DNA of 64,000 nucleotides, from contig NZ_CP045200.1 of NCBI RefSeq assembly GCF_018636735.1, forward strand, positions 372,001-436,000, read 5' to 3'. This stretch comes from Erythrobacter sp. 3-20A1M (GTDB taxonomy: Bacteria; Pseudomonadota; Alphaproteobacteria; Sphingomonadales; Sphingomonadaceae). The translations under genes and the position numbers were made by a program. The notes under the pieces are model-generated. The model saw only the letters and a program-made list of their open reading frames with translations, made no database searches and had not been told where the DNA came from. Shown in pieces: positions 8,289 through 16,696 of this stretch (position 1 is its first letter; every line of letters begins with the position of its first letter).

Positions 8289-9749
8289 ATGGCGAACGGA
8301 CCGCGCCCGGACGAACACGACCTGATGCTCGCCGATGCTCCGGCGGACGAAGGCGGTCGCCCCGACGACCGGATCGACGACGATCGCCACGACGAGGAAA
8401 ACCGGCTGAAGCTGGAATATGTCCGCCAGGTGGTCGATACGCTGGAGGATGGTGACAAGGGGGCGACCTACGATCTGGTCGAGCCGCTTCACCCCGCGGA
8501 TATCGCCGACCTTCTCGAATTGCTGGAGCCGCCCGCGCGGGCAGAGCTGACGCTCGCGATCGGCGACCTGATGACGGGCGACGTGGTCGCCGAACTGAAC
8601 GACTACGTCCGCGACGAGATGATGGGCGCCCTGCCCCCGGGCGTCGTCGCGCAGATCGCGGAACAGCTCGAGACCGACGATGCGGTCCAGCTGATCGAGG
8701 ATCTCGACGCGCCGGACCAGGCGGCCATTCTGGCCGAGATGGAGCCCGAAGACCGGGCCGCGATCCAGAGTGCGCTCGCCTATCCCGAGGAAACCGCCGG
8801 TCGCCTTATGAGCCGCGAGCTGGTCGCGGTGCCCGAACACATGCGGGTCGGCGACCTGATCGACTATTTACGCGAGGACGGCGACCTGCCGAACGAGTTC
8901 TTCGAGGTCTTCGTGGTCGACGCCGCGCACCACCCGGTGGGTGCCTGCGCGCTCGCCTGGATCCTGCGCGCCCCGCGCCACATCGCGCTGGCCGACGTTA
9001 TGAAGCGCGATCAGACGCTCATTCCTGCGATGGCCGATCAGGAAGAGGTCGCGCTGATGTTCCAGAAATACGGCCTGATCTCCGCCGCCGTGATCGATAC
9101 CGAAGGGCGGCTGATCGGACAGATGACGGTGGACGACGTGGTCCACATCATCGCCGAGGAAGCGGACGAGGACGTCATGCTGCTGTCGGGCGCGGGCGAT
9201 GGCGACATCAACGAGCCTATCCGCGACGCCTATTCCGCTCGCGTCCGCTGGCTGGTCGCGAACCTGGGCACCGCGCTGATCGCCAGCCTCATCATCGCGG
9301 CCTTCGGCGCGGCGATCGAACAGCTGGTCGCGCTGGCGATCCTGATGCCGGTAGTCGCCAGCGTCGGTGGCAATGCCGGGACGCAGACCATGGCGGTGAC
9401 GGTGCGCGCGATCGCGACCAACCAGCTGGTGCAATCCAATACCGGCCGCATGATGTGGCGCGAGATGCGCGTCGCGCTGCTCAACGGCGCGACCATCGCG
9501 GTCCTGGTCGGGGTGGCGACGGGGCTGGTGTTCACGGCCAAGCTGGGCGTGGTGATCGCCGCCGCTATGGTGCTCAACGTCTTTACCGCGGGGCTGGCCG
9601 GCGTGCTGGTCCCGGTCACGTTCGACCGGCTGGGTCAGGATCCGGCGGTGGCGAGCAGCGTGTTCGTGACGATGATCACCGATTCCATGGGCTTCTTCGC
9701 CTTCCTCGGCTTGGCAGTGGCGAGCGGACTGGTCGCCCAAGCGGCTTGA
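8289..9749 (+). CDS. mgtE: Magnesium transporter MgtE
   Basis: This 486-residue protein has the full MgtE architecture: a cytosolic MgtE N domain (about residues 45-150, with the LHPADIADLLELL repeat), two CBS domains (about 155-280) and a five-helix membrane domain (about 310-486). The pore region contains ILMPVVASVGGNAGTQT. MgtE is a homodimeric Mg2+ channel gated by cytosolic magnesium through the N and CBS domains. The start is ATG at 8289. DUF1489 follows after 32 bp. Confidence 0.95.
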   Translation: MANGPRPDEHDLMLADAPADEGGRPDDRIDDDRHDEENRLKLEYVRQVVDTLEDGDKGATYDLVEPLHPADIADLLELLEPPARAELTLAIGDLMTGDVVAELNDYVRDEMMGALPPGVVAQIAEQLETDDAVQLIEDLDAPDQAAILAEMEPEDRAAIQSALAYPEETAGRLMSRELVAVPEHMRVGDLIDYLREDGDLPNEFFEVFVVDAAHHPVGACALAWILRAPRHIALADVMKRDQTLIPAMADQEEVALMFQKYGLISAAVIDTEGRLIGQMTVDDVVHIIAEEADEDVMLLSGAGDGDINEPIRDAYSARVRWLVANLGTALIASLIIAAFGAAIEQLVALAILMPVVASVGGNAGTQTMAVTVRAIATNQLVQSNTGRMMWREMRVALLNGATIAVLVGVATGLVFTAKLGVVIAAAMVLNVFTAGLAGVLVPVTFDRLGQDPAVASSVFVTMITDSMGFFAFLGLAVASGLVAQAA

Positions 9750-9781
9750 GCGAGGGCCGCGCGGCCCTATCTAGAGCCGCG

Positions 9782-10180
9782 ATGCCGCTGCACATGACCA
9801 AGATCGCCTTTGGGGCGAAGAACTACTCCGACATTCGCGGCTGGTTCGACGAGCGGCGCAAACGCGAGATGAAGCTGACCACGCGCTATCTGCCCAAGCG
9901 GCACGAGGAAATGGTCGGCGGATCGCTCTACTGGATCTTCGAACACAACATCGTCGGGCGCAGTCCGATCATGGGTTTCGAGCAGACGCCCGAGGGTCGC
10001 TGGTGGATCGTGCTGGAGCCGAAACTGATCGCGGTCGAACCCCGGCCCAAACGCGCGCATCAGGGCTGGCGCTATCTGAAACCGGAAGACGCGCCGCGCG
10101 ATCTTCCCGAAGGGGAGGATCCCGGCGACATCCTCCCGGGAAAGCTCGCCGGAAGATTGCTGAAACTTGGCCTGATCTGA
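9782..10180 (+). CDS. DUF1489 family protein
   Basis: This 132-residue protein begins MPLHMTKIAFGAKNYSDI and contains RWWIVLEPKLIAVEPRPKRAHQGWRYL, characteristic of DUF1489, a family widespread and nearly restricted to Alphaproteobacteria. The function is unknown. No signal peptide or membrane segment is seen. The ATG at 9782 follows mgtE closely and precedes the DUF4396 gene by 15 bp, so the three are probably cotranscribed. Confidence 0.85.
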   Translation: MPLHMTKIAFGAKNYSDIRGWFDERRKREMKLTTRYLPKRHEEMVGGSLYWIFEHNIVGRSPIMGFEQTPEGRWWIVLEPKLIAVEPRPKRAHQGWRYLKPEDAPRDLPEGEDPGDILPGKLAGRLLKLGLI

Positions 10181-10195
10181 ACCGTTGCGGGGTGG

Positions 10196-10873
10196 ATGAT
10201 CCCACCCTGGTTGCACACTCTGGCCGAGTTCTCGCTTGGCGTCGGCATCGCCAGCGCGCTCTATCTGTTCGCCCGGATGCTCCGCCACCCGCCGAAAATG
10301 ACCGTCATGGGCTTCGTCTGGCCGCTATGTGGCCTTTTCGCCGGGCCGCTGCTGATCTGGTTCGAACGTCGGTGGGGCCGGGGCGAGGATCCGCCCTGGG
10401 CGGTCTCCGTGGCCAAAGGCACCCTGCATTGCGGGGCGGGCTGCACGCTCGCCGACATCCTCGCGGAAACCCTCGCCCTGTTCGTGCCCGCCATCCTGAC
10501 GGTCTTCGGGCTAGGCTGGCTGTGGCAAGACCATCTCTTCGCGGCATGGACCTTCGACTATGTCCTTGCCCTGGCGATCGGCATCGCATTCCAGTATTTC
10601 GCCATTGCGCCGATGCGCGATCTCGGAGTTGGCGAAGGACTGCGCGCGGCGGCGAAAGCCGACGTGCTGTCGCTGACCAGCTGGCAGATCGGGATGTATG
10701 GAACCATGGCGCTGGCCCATTTCGTGGTCTTTCCCCGGATAGTAGGCGCACCGGTCGATGCCGGTATGGCAGAGTTCTGGCTGGCCATGCAGGTGGCGAT
10801 GCTGGGCGGCTTCCTGACTGCCCTGCCGGTCAATCACTGGCTGATAAAGTCGGGAATCAAGGAACGGATGTAG
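10196..10873 (+). CDS. DUF4396 membrane protein
   Basis: This 225-residue protein has about six predicted transmembrane segments. The conserved block GTLHCGAGCTLADILAE, with two cysteines three residues apart, is the DUF4396 signature. The paired Cys inside the membrane region and His next to them suggest metal or redox binding, but no function is established. It lies 15 bp after DUF1489. Its end is immediately followed by an EcfG-like promoter for the next gene. Confidence 0.75.
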   Translation: MIPPWLHTLAEFSLGVGIASALYLFARMLRHPPKMTVMGFVWPLCGLFAGPLLIWFERRWGRGEDPPWAVSVAKGTLHCGAGCTLADILAETLALFVPAILTVFGLGWLWQDHLFAAWTFDYVLALAIGIAFQYFAIAPMRDLGVGEGLRAAAKADVLSLTSWQIGMYGTMALAHFVVFPRIVGAPVDAGMAEFWLAMQVAMLGGFLTALPVNHWLIKSGIKERM

Positions 10874-10879
10874 CGCGTC

Positions 10880-10905
10880 GGAACACCTGCCCGGCCCGCG
10901 CCGTT
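10880..10905 (+). promoter_or_regulatory. EcfG-type general stress promoter candidate
   Basis: The match is GGAAC (10880-10884), a 17-base spacer, then CGTT (10902-10905), identical to the alphaproteobacterial EcfG (general stress sigma factor) consensus. It lies 25 bp upstream of the start codon at 10930, with an AAAGGAG ribosome site in between. By my arithmetic roughly one such exact match is expected by chance per 64 kb on both strands, so position rather than sequence alone carries the argument. Confidence 0.6.
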
Positions 10906-10929
10906 GGTCTGGCAAAGGAGAAACACGAC

Positions 10930-11175
10930 ATGCCAGAACGCCAGAGCCGCCACCCCGACAACGAGATGATCGACGCCATGAAGGAGGAGGCGACCCCGTC
11001 GCAGCAGAGCTCCAGCGGGGGCGACGTTAACGTCCGCGTCGGCAAGCGGGGCGAGGAACACCGCACCACCGACCCCGACAATCGCGAACCCGTCGTCGGC
11101 TCCGACAACCCGGAGCAGGATGCCCGCAAGGGCGAGAAGACGATGGAGGCGATCAAGAAGGGCAACGCCAACTAG
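10930..11175 (+). CDS. Small hydrophilic protein, putative stress-induced
   Basis: This 81-residue protein is almost entirely polar and charged, rich in Asp, Glu, Lys, Asn and Gly, and has no cysteine, signal peptide or membrane segment. It looks intrinsically disordered (QQSSSGGDVNVRVGKRGEEH). The ATG at 10930 has a good AAAGGAG site at 10915-10919. An exact GGAAC-N17-CGTT promoter match precedes it, suggesting control by the general stress response. I do not recognise a named family; the composition recalls desiccation or osmotic-stress proteins, which is inference. A long hairpin follows the stop. Confidence 0.65.
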   Translation: MPERQSRHPDNEMIDAMKEEATPSQQSSSGGDVNVRVGKRGEEHRTTDPDNREPVVGSDNPEQDARKGEKTMEAIKKGNAN

Positions 11176-11181
11176 CGCATT

Positions 11182-11239
11182 ACCCCCGCGATCGGTCGAG
11201 GCACCGCAGCTCATTCACGGCTCGACCGGTCGCGGGGTT
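11182..11239 (+). terminator. Long hairpin, probable terminator
   Basis: The arm at 11182-11200 (ACCCCCGCGATCGGTCGAG) pairs with 11221-11239 over about 17 bp with one mismatch, around a 20-base loop. The downstream T content is poor (GTTGATT), so termination may be weak or factor-assisted. It lies just after the small hydrophilic gene. Confidence 0.5.
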
Positions 11240-11302
11240 GATTCCCATTCTATGGGTGCCACCTGCGTCCTACGCTATCAAAGAACGAAGGGACGGAATT
11301 TC

Positions 11303-11683
11303 ATGACATTCACGAAGACCACAACCGCGCTCGCCGGTTTCGCCGCTCTCGCTACGCTCGGCACTGCAGCCAACGCACAGATGATGTCCGAAGGTCAGGC
11401 CAAGCCGCAGGCGCAGCCAGCCGCTCCCGCTGCGGACGCCGGTCCGGTAAGTGCCGAGGAAGTCACGAAATTCGCCAAGGTCGTGATGGGCATTCAGCAG
11501 ATGCAGGGCGAGAACCCCGACATGCAGCCGCAGGCGCAGCAGCAGGCAATCATGGTCTTGCTCCAGGAAAACGACCTGGCACCCGCTCGCTTCCAGCAAA
11601 TCGCAGTGGCTTCGCGGAGCGATACGGAATTGCAGACCCGCATTGCCACGGCCCTTTCGAAGATGTCCCAGGCCGACGGCTAA
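11303..11683 (+). CDS. DUF4168-like periplasmic protein
   Basis: This 126-residue precursor has a clear signal peptide (MTFTKTTTALAGFAALATLG, cleavage near ANAQ). A Pro/Ala/Gln-rich linker leads to a helical domain (VSAEEVTKFAKVVMGIQQMQ to the C-terminus, with QIAVASRSDTELQTRI). The helical domain resembles DUF4168, a secreted helical family of unknown function. The start at 11303 is preceded by AAGGGACGG. A terminator follows directly, so it is likely monocistronic. Confidence 0.65.
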   Translation: MTFTKTTTALAGFAALATLGTAANAQMMSEGQAKPQAQPAAPAADAGPVSAEEVTKFAKVVMGIQQMQGENPDMQPQAQQQAIMVLLQENDLAPARFQQIAVASRSDTELQTRIATALSKMSQADG

Positions 11684-11702
11684 ATCGGACCGCGCGACTA
11701 TG

Positions 11703-11739
11703 AAAAGCCCCGCTCCCACCTCGGGACGCGGGGTTTTTT
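11703..11739 (+). terminator. Rho-independent terminator, likely bidirectional
   Basis: The stem CCCCGC/GCGGGG (11708-11713 with 11728-11733) is extended by an inner TCCC/GGGA pair. It is flanked by AAAA on the left and TTTTTT at 11734-11739 on the right. It separates the convergent DUF4168-like and nudC genes and can serve both strands. Confidence 0.85.
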
Positions 11740-11748
11740 ATGTCCGGA

Positions 11749-12639
11749 TCAGGCGCGGTCGAGCCACCACCGGATCAGCAGGTTCGCGATCGCGGCATCG
11801 GGCGGCGGAGCAAACGGCCCGTCCCCGTCGCGGCCCTCGCGGATCGCTTCGGCCACTTCGGCGCGGGTGAACCAACGCGCTTCCTCCAGCTCGGTTTCGT
11901 CGAGCGTAATCGCGTCGCCTTGCGCCATCGCATGGCAGCCGATCATCAGCTGACTGGGGAACGGCCAGGGTTGGCTCGCGACGTAGCGCACATCCGCCAC
12001 CCTGATCCCCGCTTCCTCGAACACTTCGCGCGCGACCGCTTCCTCGATCGTTTCGCCCGGCTCCACGAAACCCGCCAGCGCGGAGAAGGCGCGCGCGGGA
12101 AAGCGCGGCTGGCGGCCGAGCAGCAGCCGGTCCTCGTGCTCCACCAGCATGATGGTGACGGGATCGGTGCGGGGGAAATGCTGGGCATGGCATTGCGCGC
12201 AGTCGCGCTGCCAACCGCCCTTCGCCAGGTGGGTGGCGGACCCGCAGCGGGCGCAGAAGCGATGGCGTGCGTGCCAGTCGACCAGGCTGCGCGCGCCGCC
12301 GTAGATCGCCAGGTCCTCCGCCGGCAATTGCTGCATCGCCTGCCAGCTGCGTGGATCGGCGAAGGGCGGTGCGATGTTGCCGTCGCGCGGCACGGGCGCA
12401 AAACACGGCTTGCCATCCCGCAGGCCGAGGAAGACGAGCTCCGTATCCTCGTCGCAATCGGCCAGCGAGCCCCAGGCCAGCCCACCCGCATCGTCGAATT
12501 GCGGCAGCAGTCCGTCGAGCCGCAGCACCCGCGCGGAGAACCCGAACTGTTCGGAAAGCAGCTCGGGATTGCCACGGATGTGGTCCGCCCGGTCGATCGG
12601 GGAGCCGGAGAAGGCGGGCGGCTTCGGCGCGTCAGCCAT
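11749..12639 (-). CDS. nudC: NAD(+)/NADH diphosphatase NudC
   Basis: This 296-residue protein has a zinc ribbon (FCARCGSATH with DCAQCHAQH), the Nudix box beginning GFVEPGETIEEAVAREVFEE, and the downstream NudC signature SQPWPFPSQLM. NudC hydrolyses NADH to NMNH and AMP and can remove NAD caps from RNA. Length and domain order are normal. Its start overlaps the end of the upstream serine hydrolase gene by 8 bp, so the two are probably cotranscribed. Confidence 0.95.
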   Translation of the reverse strand: MADAPKPPAFSGSPIDRADHIRGNPELLSEQFGFSARVLRLDGLLPQFDDAGGLAWGSLADCDEDTELVFLGLRDGKPCFAPVPRDGNIAPPFADPRSWQAMQQLPAEDLAIYGGARSLVDWHARHRFCARCGSATHLAKGGWQRDCAQCHAQHFPRTDPVTIMLVEHEDRLLLGRQPRFPARAFSALAGFVEPGETIEEAVAREVFEEAGIRVADVRYVASQPWPFPSQLMIGCHAMAQGDAITLDETELEEARWFTRAEVAEAIREGRDGDGPFAPPPDAAIANLLIRWWLDRA

Positions 12640-13951
12640 TTGTCATCGCCGCCAGATCCTGGCGGACCAGATCGCTGAACTCGCCCTGGATCGGGTAGGC
12701 TTCGGACGGCATATATTGCGTGAACAGCGTCGCGCGCAGGCCCGAATCGTAATCCACGAACGCCGCGGTTCCCGCCGCGCCGCCCCAGCCATAGGCATTC
12801 CCTTCGACCCGGCCGCCCGCGCCGTAACTGGTCACGCCCATCATCCCGCCTTCCGCCGGAATCTCGACCGTCTTGGGCAGGATGTTGGACGTGCCGACGC
12901 GCACCGCCAGCTCGCCCATCACCCGCTTGCCGTCGATCTTGCCATAGCCCAGCAGCATGCGCAGGAACCGGTCGTAATCACGCGGGGAGGACACCAGCCC
13001 CGCCCCGCCATAGGGAAACGCGGGCTCGTCGAGATAGACCGAGCCCCTGGCCGGATCGAGTGGCAGGGGCTTGCCCCCCAAGATGCCGTAATTGGTGGTA
13101 AGGCGCCCAACCTCGCTCTGCGGTACGCGAAAGAACGTGCTGGTCATCCCGATCGGGTCGATCAGCCTTTCTTTCAGCACGAGGTCGAAAGGCTTGCCCT
13201 CGATCACCTCGATCACCCGGCCCATCAGGTCGAGCGCGACCGAGTAACTGAATTTCGTACCCGGCTGCAGGACCAGCGGCACGGTGGCGAGCCCGTCGGC
13301 AAAGGCCTTCAGGCTGGCGACGGGCTTCCCGCGATCGAGCTCCGGGAGCGGCAGCTTGGTCACTTGGCCGGGGACGAGGCCCAGCCGTTCGTACTCGGTC
13401 TTGATCGGACCCTGCTGGATGATCGAATAGCCCAGGCCCGCGGTATGGGTCAGCAACATGCGGATCGTGATCGGGCGCTCCGCCGGCTCCAGCGCGTCGG
13501 GCGCGATCGAGCCGTCGTAGGTCTTCTGCACCTTCATCTCGGAGAAAGCGGGCAGGATTTCGGCCAGCGGCTGGTCGAGGCCCATTTTGCCTTCGTCGAT
13601 CAGCTGCATTGCGCACATGCCGGTCAGCGGCTTCGTCATCGAGTAGATGCGATAGAGGCTGTCGATGTCGGCCTTGGCCGCGCCGCCCAGCGCCAGCGTG
13701 CCGCGTGCGATCACCTGCGGGTCGGGCGTCTGGCCCCAGCCGAAGGTGGCGAGCATGTTCGCGACCTTGCCGCTGGAAACATATTCCTCGATCGCGGCCC
13801 TGACCGACGGGAATGCCGGTGCGAGAGGCGGTTTAGCCCAGGCCGCGCGGCCCAGCGGATGCGCCGCCAGCACGCCCGCCGCCCCGAGCCAGCCCGCGCC
13901 ACGAAGGAGCGCGCGGCGATCGAGTGCGGTGCCGAATTCGCGATAGGCCAT
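12632..13951 (-). CDS. Beta-lactamase-family serine hydrolase (esterase-like)
   Basis: This 439-residue protein starts with a Tat-like twin-arginine leader (RRALLRGAGWLGAAGVLAA). The class C beta-lactamase fold follows, with SMTK as the SxxK nucleophile motif near residue 105 and a YSVALD tyrosine motif near 210. Homologues of this form are esterases or D-aminopeptidases rather than antibiotic beta-lactamases. The substrate cannot be told. It is cotranscribed with nudC through an 8 bp overlap. Confidence 0.85.
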   Translation of the reverse strand: MAYREFGTALDRRALLRGAGWLGAAGVLAAHPLGRAAWAKPPLAPAFPSVRAAIEEYVSSGKVANMLATFGWGQTPDPQVIARGTLALGGAAKADIDSLYRIYSMTKPLTGMCAMQLIDEGKMGLDQPLAEILPAFSEMKVQKTYDGSIAPDALEPAERPITIRMLLTHTAGLGYSIIQQGPIKTEYERLGLVPGQVTKLPLPELDRGKPVASLKAFADGLATVPLVLQPGTKFSYSVALDLMGRVIEVIEGKPFDLVLKERLIDPIGMTSTFFRVPQSEVGRLTTNYGILGGKPLPLDPARGSVYLDEPAFPYGGAGLVSSPRDYDRFLRMLLGYGKIDGKRVMGELAVRVGTSNILPKTVEIPAEGGMMGVTSYGAGGRVEGNAYGWGGAAGTAAFVDYDSGLRATLFTQYMPSEAYPIQGEFSDLVRQDLAAMTNG

Positions 13952-14055
13952 GGAAATCCTCCTCCCGGTTTCTCTTTGCGACCTTTTCTGCGGCCTGGCG
14001 TGCGCCCGGTCAATCCGCTCTTGCAGGCGAAGCGTGTATTACCTAGCTAGAACAC

Positions 14056-14277
14056 ATGCTGAATATCATCTCGATCCTGATCGGGCTCTTCTCGCTCGTC
14101 ATCGTCATCCCCTCCTCCATTCCTCTCCTTGGTTGGGGCAACTGGTTCGCCCTGCCGGTGATCGCGGTGGGCGTCATCGTCGGCGCGCTCTCGTCCAAGA
14201 ATGGCGGGCGCAATTTCTGCCTGATCGTCGGGCTGATCGCGATCGTGCGCCTGATGATCGGCGGCGGTATCTTCTAG
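14056..14277 (+). CDS. Small membrane protein
   Basis: This 73-residue protein consists mainly of two or three hydrophobic helices (IISILIGLFSLVIVI; WFALPVIAVGVIVGAL; LIVGLIAIVRLMIGGGI). It resembles small conserved sphingomonad membrane proteins of unknown role. The stop overlaps the end of the convergent mutY gene by 4 bp. Coding character is inferred from the intact frame, the membrane pattern and tight packing. Confidence 0.6.
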   Translation: MLNIISILIGLFSLVIVIPSSIPLLGWGNWFALPVIAVGVIVGALSSKNGGRNFCLIVGLIAIVRLMIGGGIF

Positions 14278-15323
14278 GCCGTTTGCCGCGCGGCCAGCAC
14301 GCGCCGCGCCGCCTTCAGGAACAGGGTCGGCAGGCCGAGGGTCTCGATTTCCGCAACCGGATACCACGACCCGTTGCCTGTCTCCCCCGGCGGGCCGCCG
14401 ACCCGTTCCACCACTTCCAGCTCGATGTCGAAATGGGTGAAGCCGTGGCGCACCAACCCGCGCGTTTCCCATTCGCCCGGGAGTGGCGGCTCGCCATTCC
14501 CGTCGCCTTTCGCGGACCAGCCATCGTCGGGCAGCCCACGCATCCCCCCGAGCATACCCTTCCCCGCCCGCTCGACCAGCAGGACCTGCCCCTCCCGCTC
14601 GATCCAGAAACACCTGCCCTGCCGCAGCGGCTTCGCCTTCTTCGGCGGCTTGACGGGGAAGCGTTCGGGATTGGCCACCCGGCCCGCACAACGTTCCGCC
14701 AGCGGACACAGCAGGCACTTGGGCGCGCGGGTGGTGCAGATGGAGGAACCGAGGTCCATCATCGCCTGCGCGAAATCGCCCGCCCGCCTGCCGGGCGTGA
14801 TGCTATCGGCCGCCACCGCGATCTCGCGCTTCGCACCGGGCAGTGGGGTGTCGATTGCGAACAGGCGCGTCACCACGCGGATCACATTGGCGTCCACCGC
14901 GACTGCGCGCCGTTCGAACGCGATCGCGGCGATCGCGGCAGCGGTGTAGTCGCCCACGCCGGGCAATTCGCGCAGACCGGCTTCGGTATCCGGGAAGCCC
15001 CCCCGCGCAGCCACCAGCCGTGCCGCCTTCAGCAGATTGCGCGCGCGCGAGTAGTATCCCAGCCCCGCCCACGCCGCCATCACCTCCTCGTCCTTCGCGC
15101 CGGCGAGTTGATCCACGCTCGGCCAGCGCCGGGTGAAAGCGGCAAAATAGGGTTTCACCGCGGCAACGGTGGTCTGTTGCAGCATGATTTCCGACAGCCA
15201 CACGCGATAGGGATCGGGCGGCGGGGTACCCGGCGGCGCGCGCCACGGCAGGTCGCGCGCATGGCGATCGTACCAGGCGAGCAGTTCGGTCGCGATCGGC
15301 GGCGGGTTCGCGCTGGCAGTCAC
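14274..15323 (-). CDS. mutY: A/G-specific adenine DNA glycosylase MutY
   Basis: This 349-residue base-excision repair enzyme removes adenine mispaired with 8-oxoguanine or G. The helix-hairpin-helix and catalytic region are present (LPGVGDYTAAAIAAIAF, then VDANVIRVVTRLFAI). The 4Fe-4S cluster ligands CTTRAPKCLLCPLAERC follow, and a C-terminal Nudix-like domain recognises 8-oxoG. It diverges from dciA with only 14 bp between start codons, so at least one promoter must lie inside the neighbouring coding region. Confidence 0.95.
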   Translation of the reverse strand: MTASANPPPIATELLAWYDRHARDLPWRAPPGTPPPDPYRVWLSEIMLQQTTVAAVKPYFAAFTRRWPSVDQLAGAKDEEVMAAWAGLGYYSRARNLLKAARLVAARGGFPDTEAGLRELPGVGDYTAAAIAAIAFERRAVAVDANVIRVVTRLFAIDTPLPGAKREIAVAADSITPGRRAGDFAQAMMDLGSSICTTRAPKCLLCPLAERCAGRVANPERFPVKPPKKAKPLRQGRCFWIEREGQVLLVERAGKGMLGGMRGLPDDGWSAKGDGNGEPPLPGEWETRGLVRHGFTHFDIELEVVERVGGPPGETGNGSWYPVAEIETLGLPTLFLKAARRVLAARQTA

Positions 15324-15337
15324 GCGGCGGCTATGGC

Positions 15338-15892
15338 ATGACGGCGGCAGGGATGGAACGGGACGCGAAACCGAAAGCGCCGGCGAAGCGCAAGGCCACC
15401 TCGGCCCGCCAGTACGAGCGGCCGCGCGGTGGCTCCGCGCGCGCGGTCGGCGACCTGATGCCGCATATCGGGCGCACCGCCTTCCGCCGCTTCGGCTTCG
15501 TACAGAGCTCGGTCGTCAGCCGCTGGCCCGAAATCGTGGGGGAACGGCACGCGCGCGTCTGCGCGCCGGAATCGATCCGCTTCCCTCCAGGCGAGAAATC
15601 CGATGGCATCCTGCAACTGGTGGTGTTGCCCGCGCACGCGCCGATCATCCAGCACGTGATCCCCGAGCTCATGGAGCGGGTGAACCGCTTCTTCGGCTAC
15701 AAAGCGGTGGCCAAGGTGAAGATGCGGCAAGGCGCGGTTCAGGCACCCCCGCTAGAGGAAAAGCCCAAGGCGCCGCCTTCGCTCAAACCCATCCCGATGG
15801 AACTGGGGGATTCGCTGCGCGATATCGGCGACCCGGAGCTGCGGGCGGTGCTGGAAGGGCTGGCGCGCAGCCTGGGCGGGCAGGAGACGTAA
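15338..15892 (+). CDS. DciA family (DUF721) replicative helicase-loading protein
   Basis: This 184-residue protein has a basic, disordered N-terminus. The DUF721/DciA core follows (FRRFGFVQSSVVSRWPEIVGERHARVC through IIQHVIPELMERVNRFFGY). DciA is the ancestral bacterial loader of DnaB helicase. The ATG at 15338 gives the length shown; an ATG at 15353 is possible. It heads a tight run with two dsbA-like genes and smc, an arrangement common in Alphaproteobacteria. Confidence 0.85.
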   Translation: MTAAGMERDAKPKAPAKRKATSARQYERPRGGSARAVGDLMPHIGRTAFRRFGFVQSSVVSRWPEIVGERHARVCAPESIRFPPGEKSDGILQLVVLPAHAPIIQHVIPELMERVNRFFGYKAVAKVKMRQGAVQAPPLEEKPKAPPSLKPIPMELGDSLRDIGDPELRAVLEGLARSLGGQET

Positions 15893-15895
15893 GAG

Positions 15896-16612
15896 ATGCG
15901 CAATACCATCCGGGCCGTGCTGCTGGTGGTGGCAGCCCTGGGCACCATCGCCGCGACCAAGGGCAACTGGCTCGCCACCACCGAGGCGGGTGACGTGTGG
16001 CATAGCGTCGGCAACCCCGATGCGCCGGTCAAGCTGGCCGAATATATCAGCTACACCTGCCCCCATTGCGGCGATTTCGCGCGTAGCGGAGAAGACGCGT
16101 TGAAGCTGGCCTATATCCCCACCGGGAACGTGCAGGTGGAGGTGCGGCATTATATCCGCGACGATGTCGACCTGACGGCGGCGCTGCTCGCCTGGTGCGG
16201 CAAGCCTGACGATTTCACGCGCAATCACGCGATCCTGATGCATGCCCAGCCGCAGTGGCTGGCGGCGCGGCAGGCGACCAGCGCGGGACAGCGGCAGCGC
16301 TGGGAAACGGGCACCACGCTGGAGCGGCGACGCGCGATGGCGCGGGACCTGGGTTTCTACGAGCTGTTCCGCGACCGCTACACCACGCCGCAGCTCGACC
16401 GTTGTCTGGCCGACGATGCGCTGGCCGACCGGCTGGAGGCGTCGACGCAAAGCTATCGCGACGACATCGGGGTGACGGGAACGCCCAGCTTCACGCTGAA
16501 CGGCGTGCTGCTGGCAGGAACCTACAGCTGGGACATGCTCGCCCCCCAAATCGACGCGCGCCTGCCCGCGAGCGCCACCCCGGCGCGGCCGGTGCCGGTC
16601 GCGACCGACTGA
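15896..16612 (+). CDS. DsbA-family thiol:disulfide oxidoreductase (CPHC)
   Basis: This 238-residue protein has an N-terminal hydrophobic segment (residues about 5-20) and a thioredoxin/DsbA fold with the active-site motif CPHC (SYTCPHCGDF). The cis-proline loop is GVTGTPSFTLNG. It probably acts in periplasmic disulfide formation. It starts 3 bp after dciA and is followed by a second DsbA-like gene. An extra Cys pair outside the active site (AWCGK, RCLAD) is notable. Confidence 0.85.
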   Translation: MRNTIRAVLLVVAALGTIAATKGNWLATTEAGDVWHSVGNPDAPVKLAEYISYTCPHCGDFARSGEDALKLAYIPTGNVQVEVRHYIRDDVDLTAALLAWCGKPDDFTRNHAILMHAQPQWLAARQATSAGQRQRWETGTTLERRRAMARDLGFYELFRDRYTTPQLDRCLADDALADRLEASTQSYRDDIGVTGTPSFTLNGVLLAGTYSWDMLAPQIDARLPASATPARPVPVATD

Positions 16613-16696
16613 TCCTGTGGATACCGCGCCCGGCGCCTTTGCCCGATGCGGGCGGCGGGCTAGACTTCCCTTCCGAAATTGCGAGGACTCCGTTCG

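Noticed and set aside
12374-14050. A 558-residue plus-strand frame opposite nudC and the serine hydrolase
   Set aside because: It is antisense to two motif-complete genes, with low-complexity His/Arg/Ala-rich composition.
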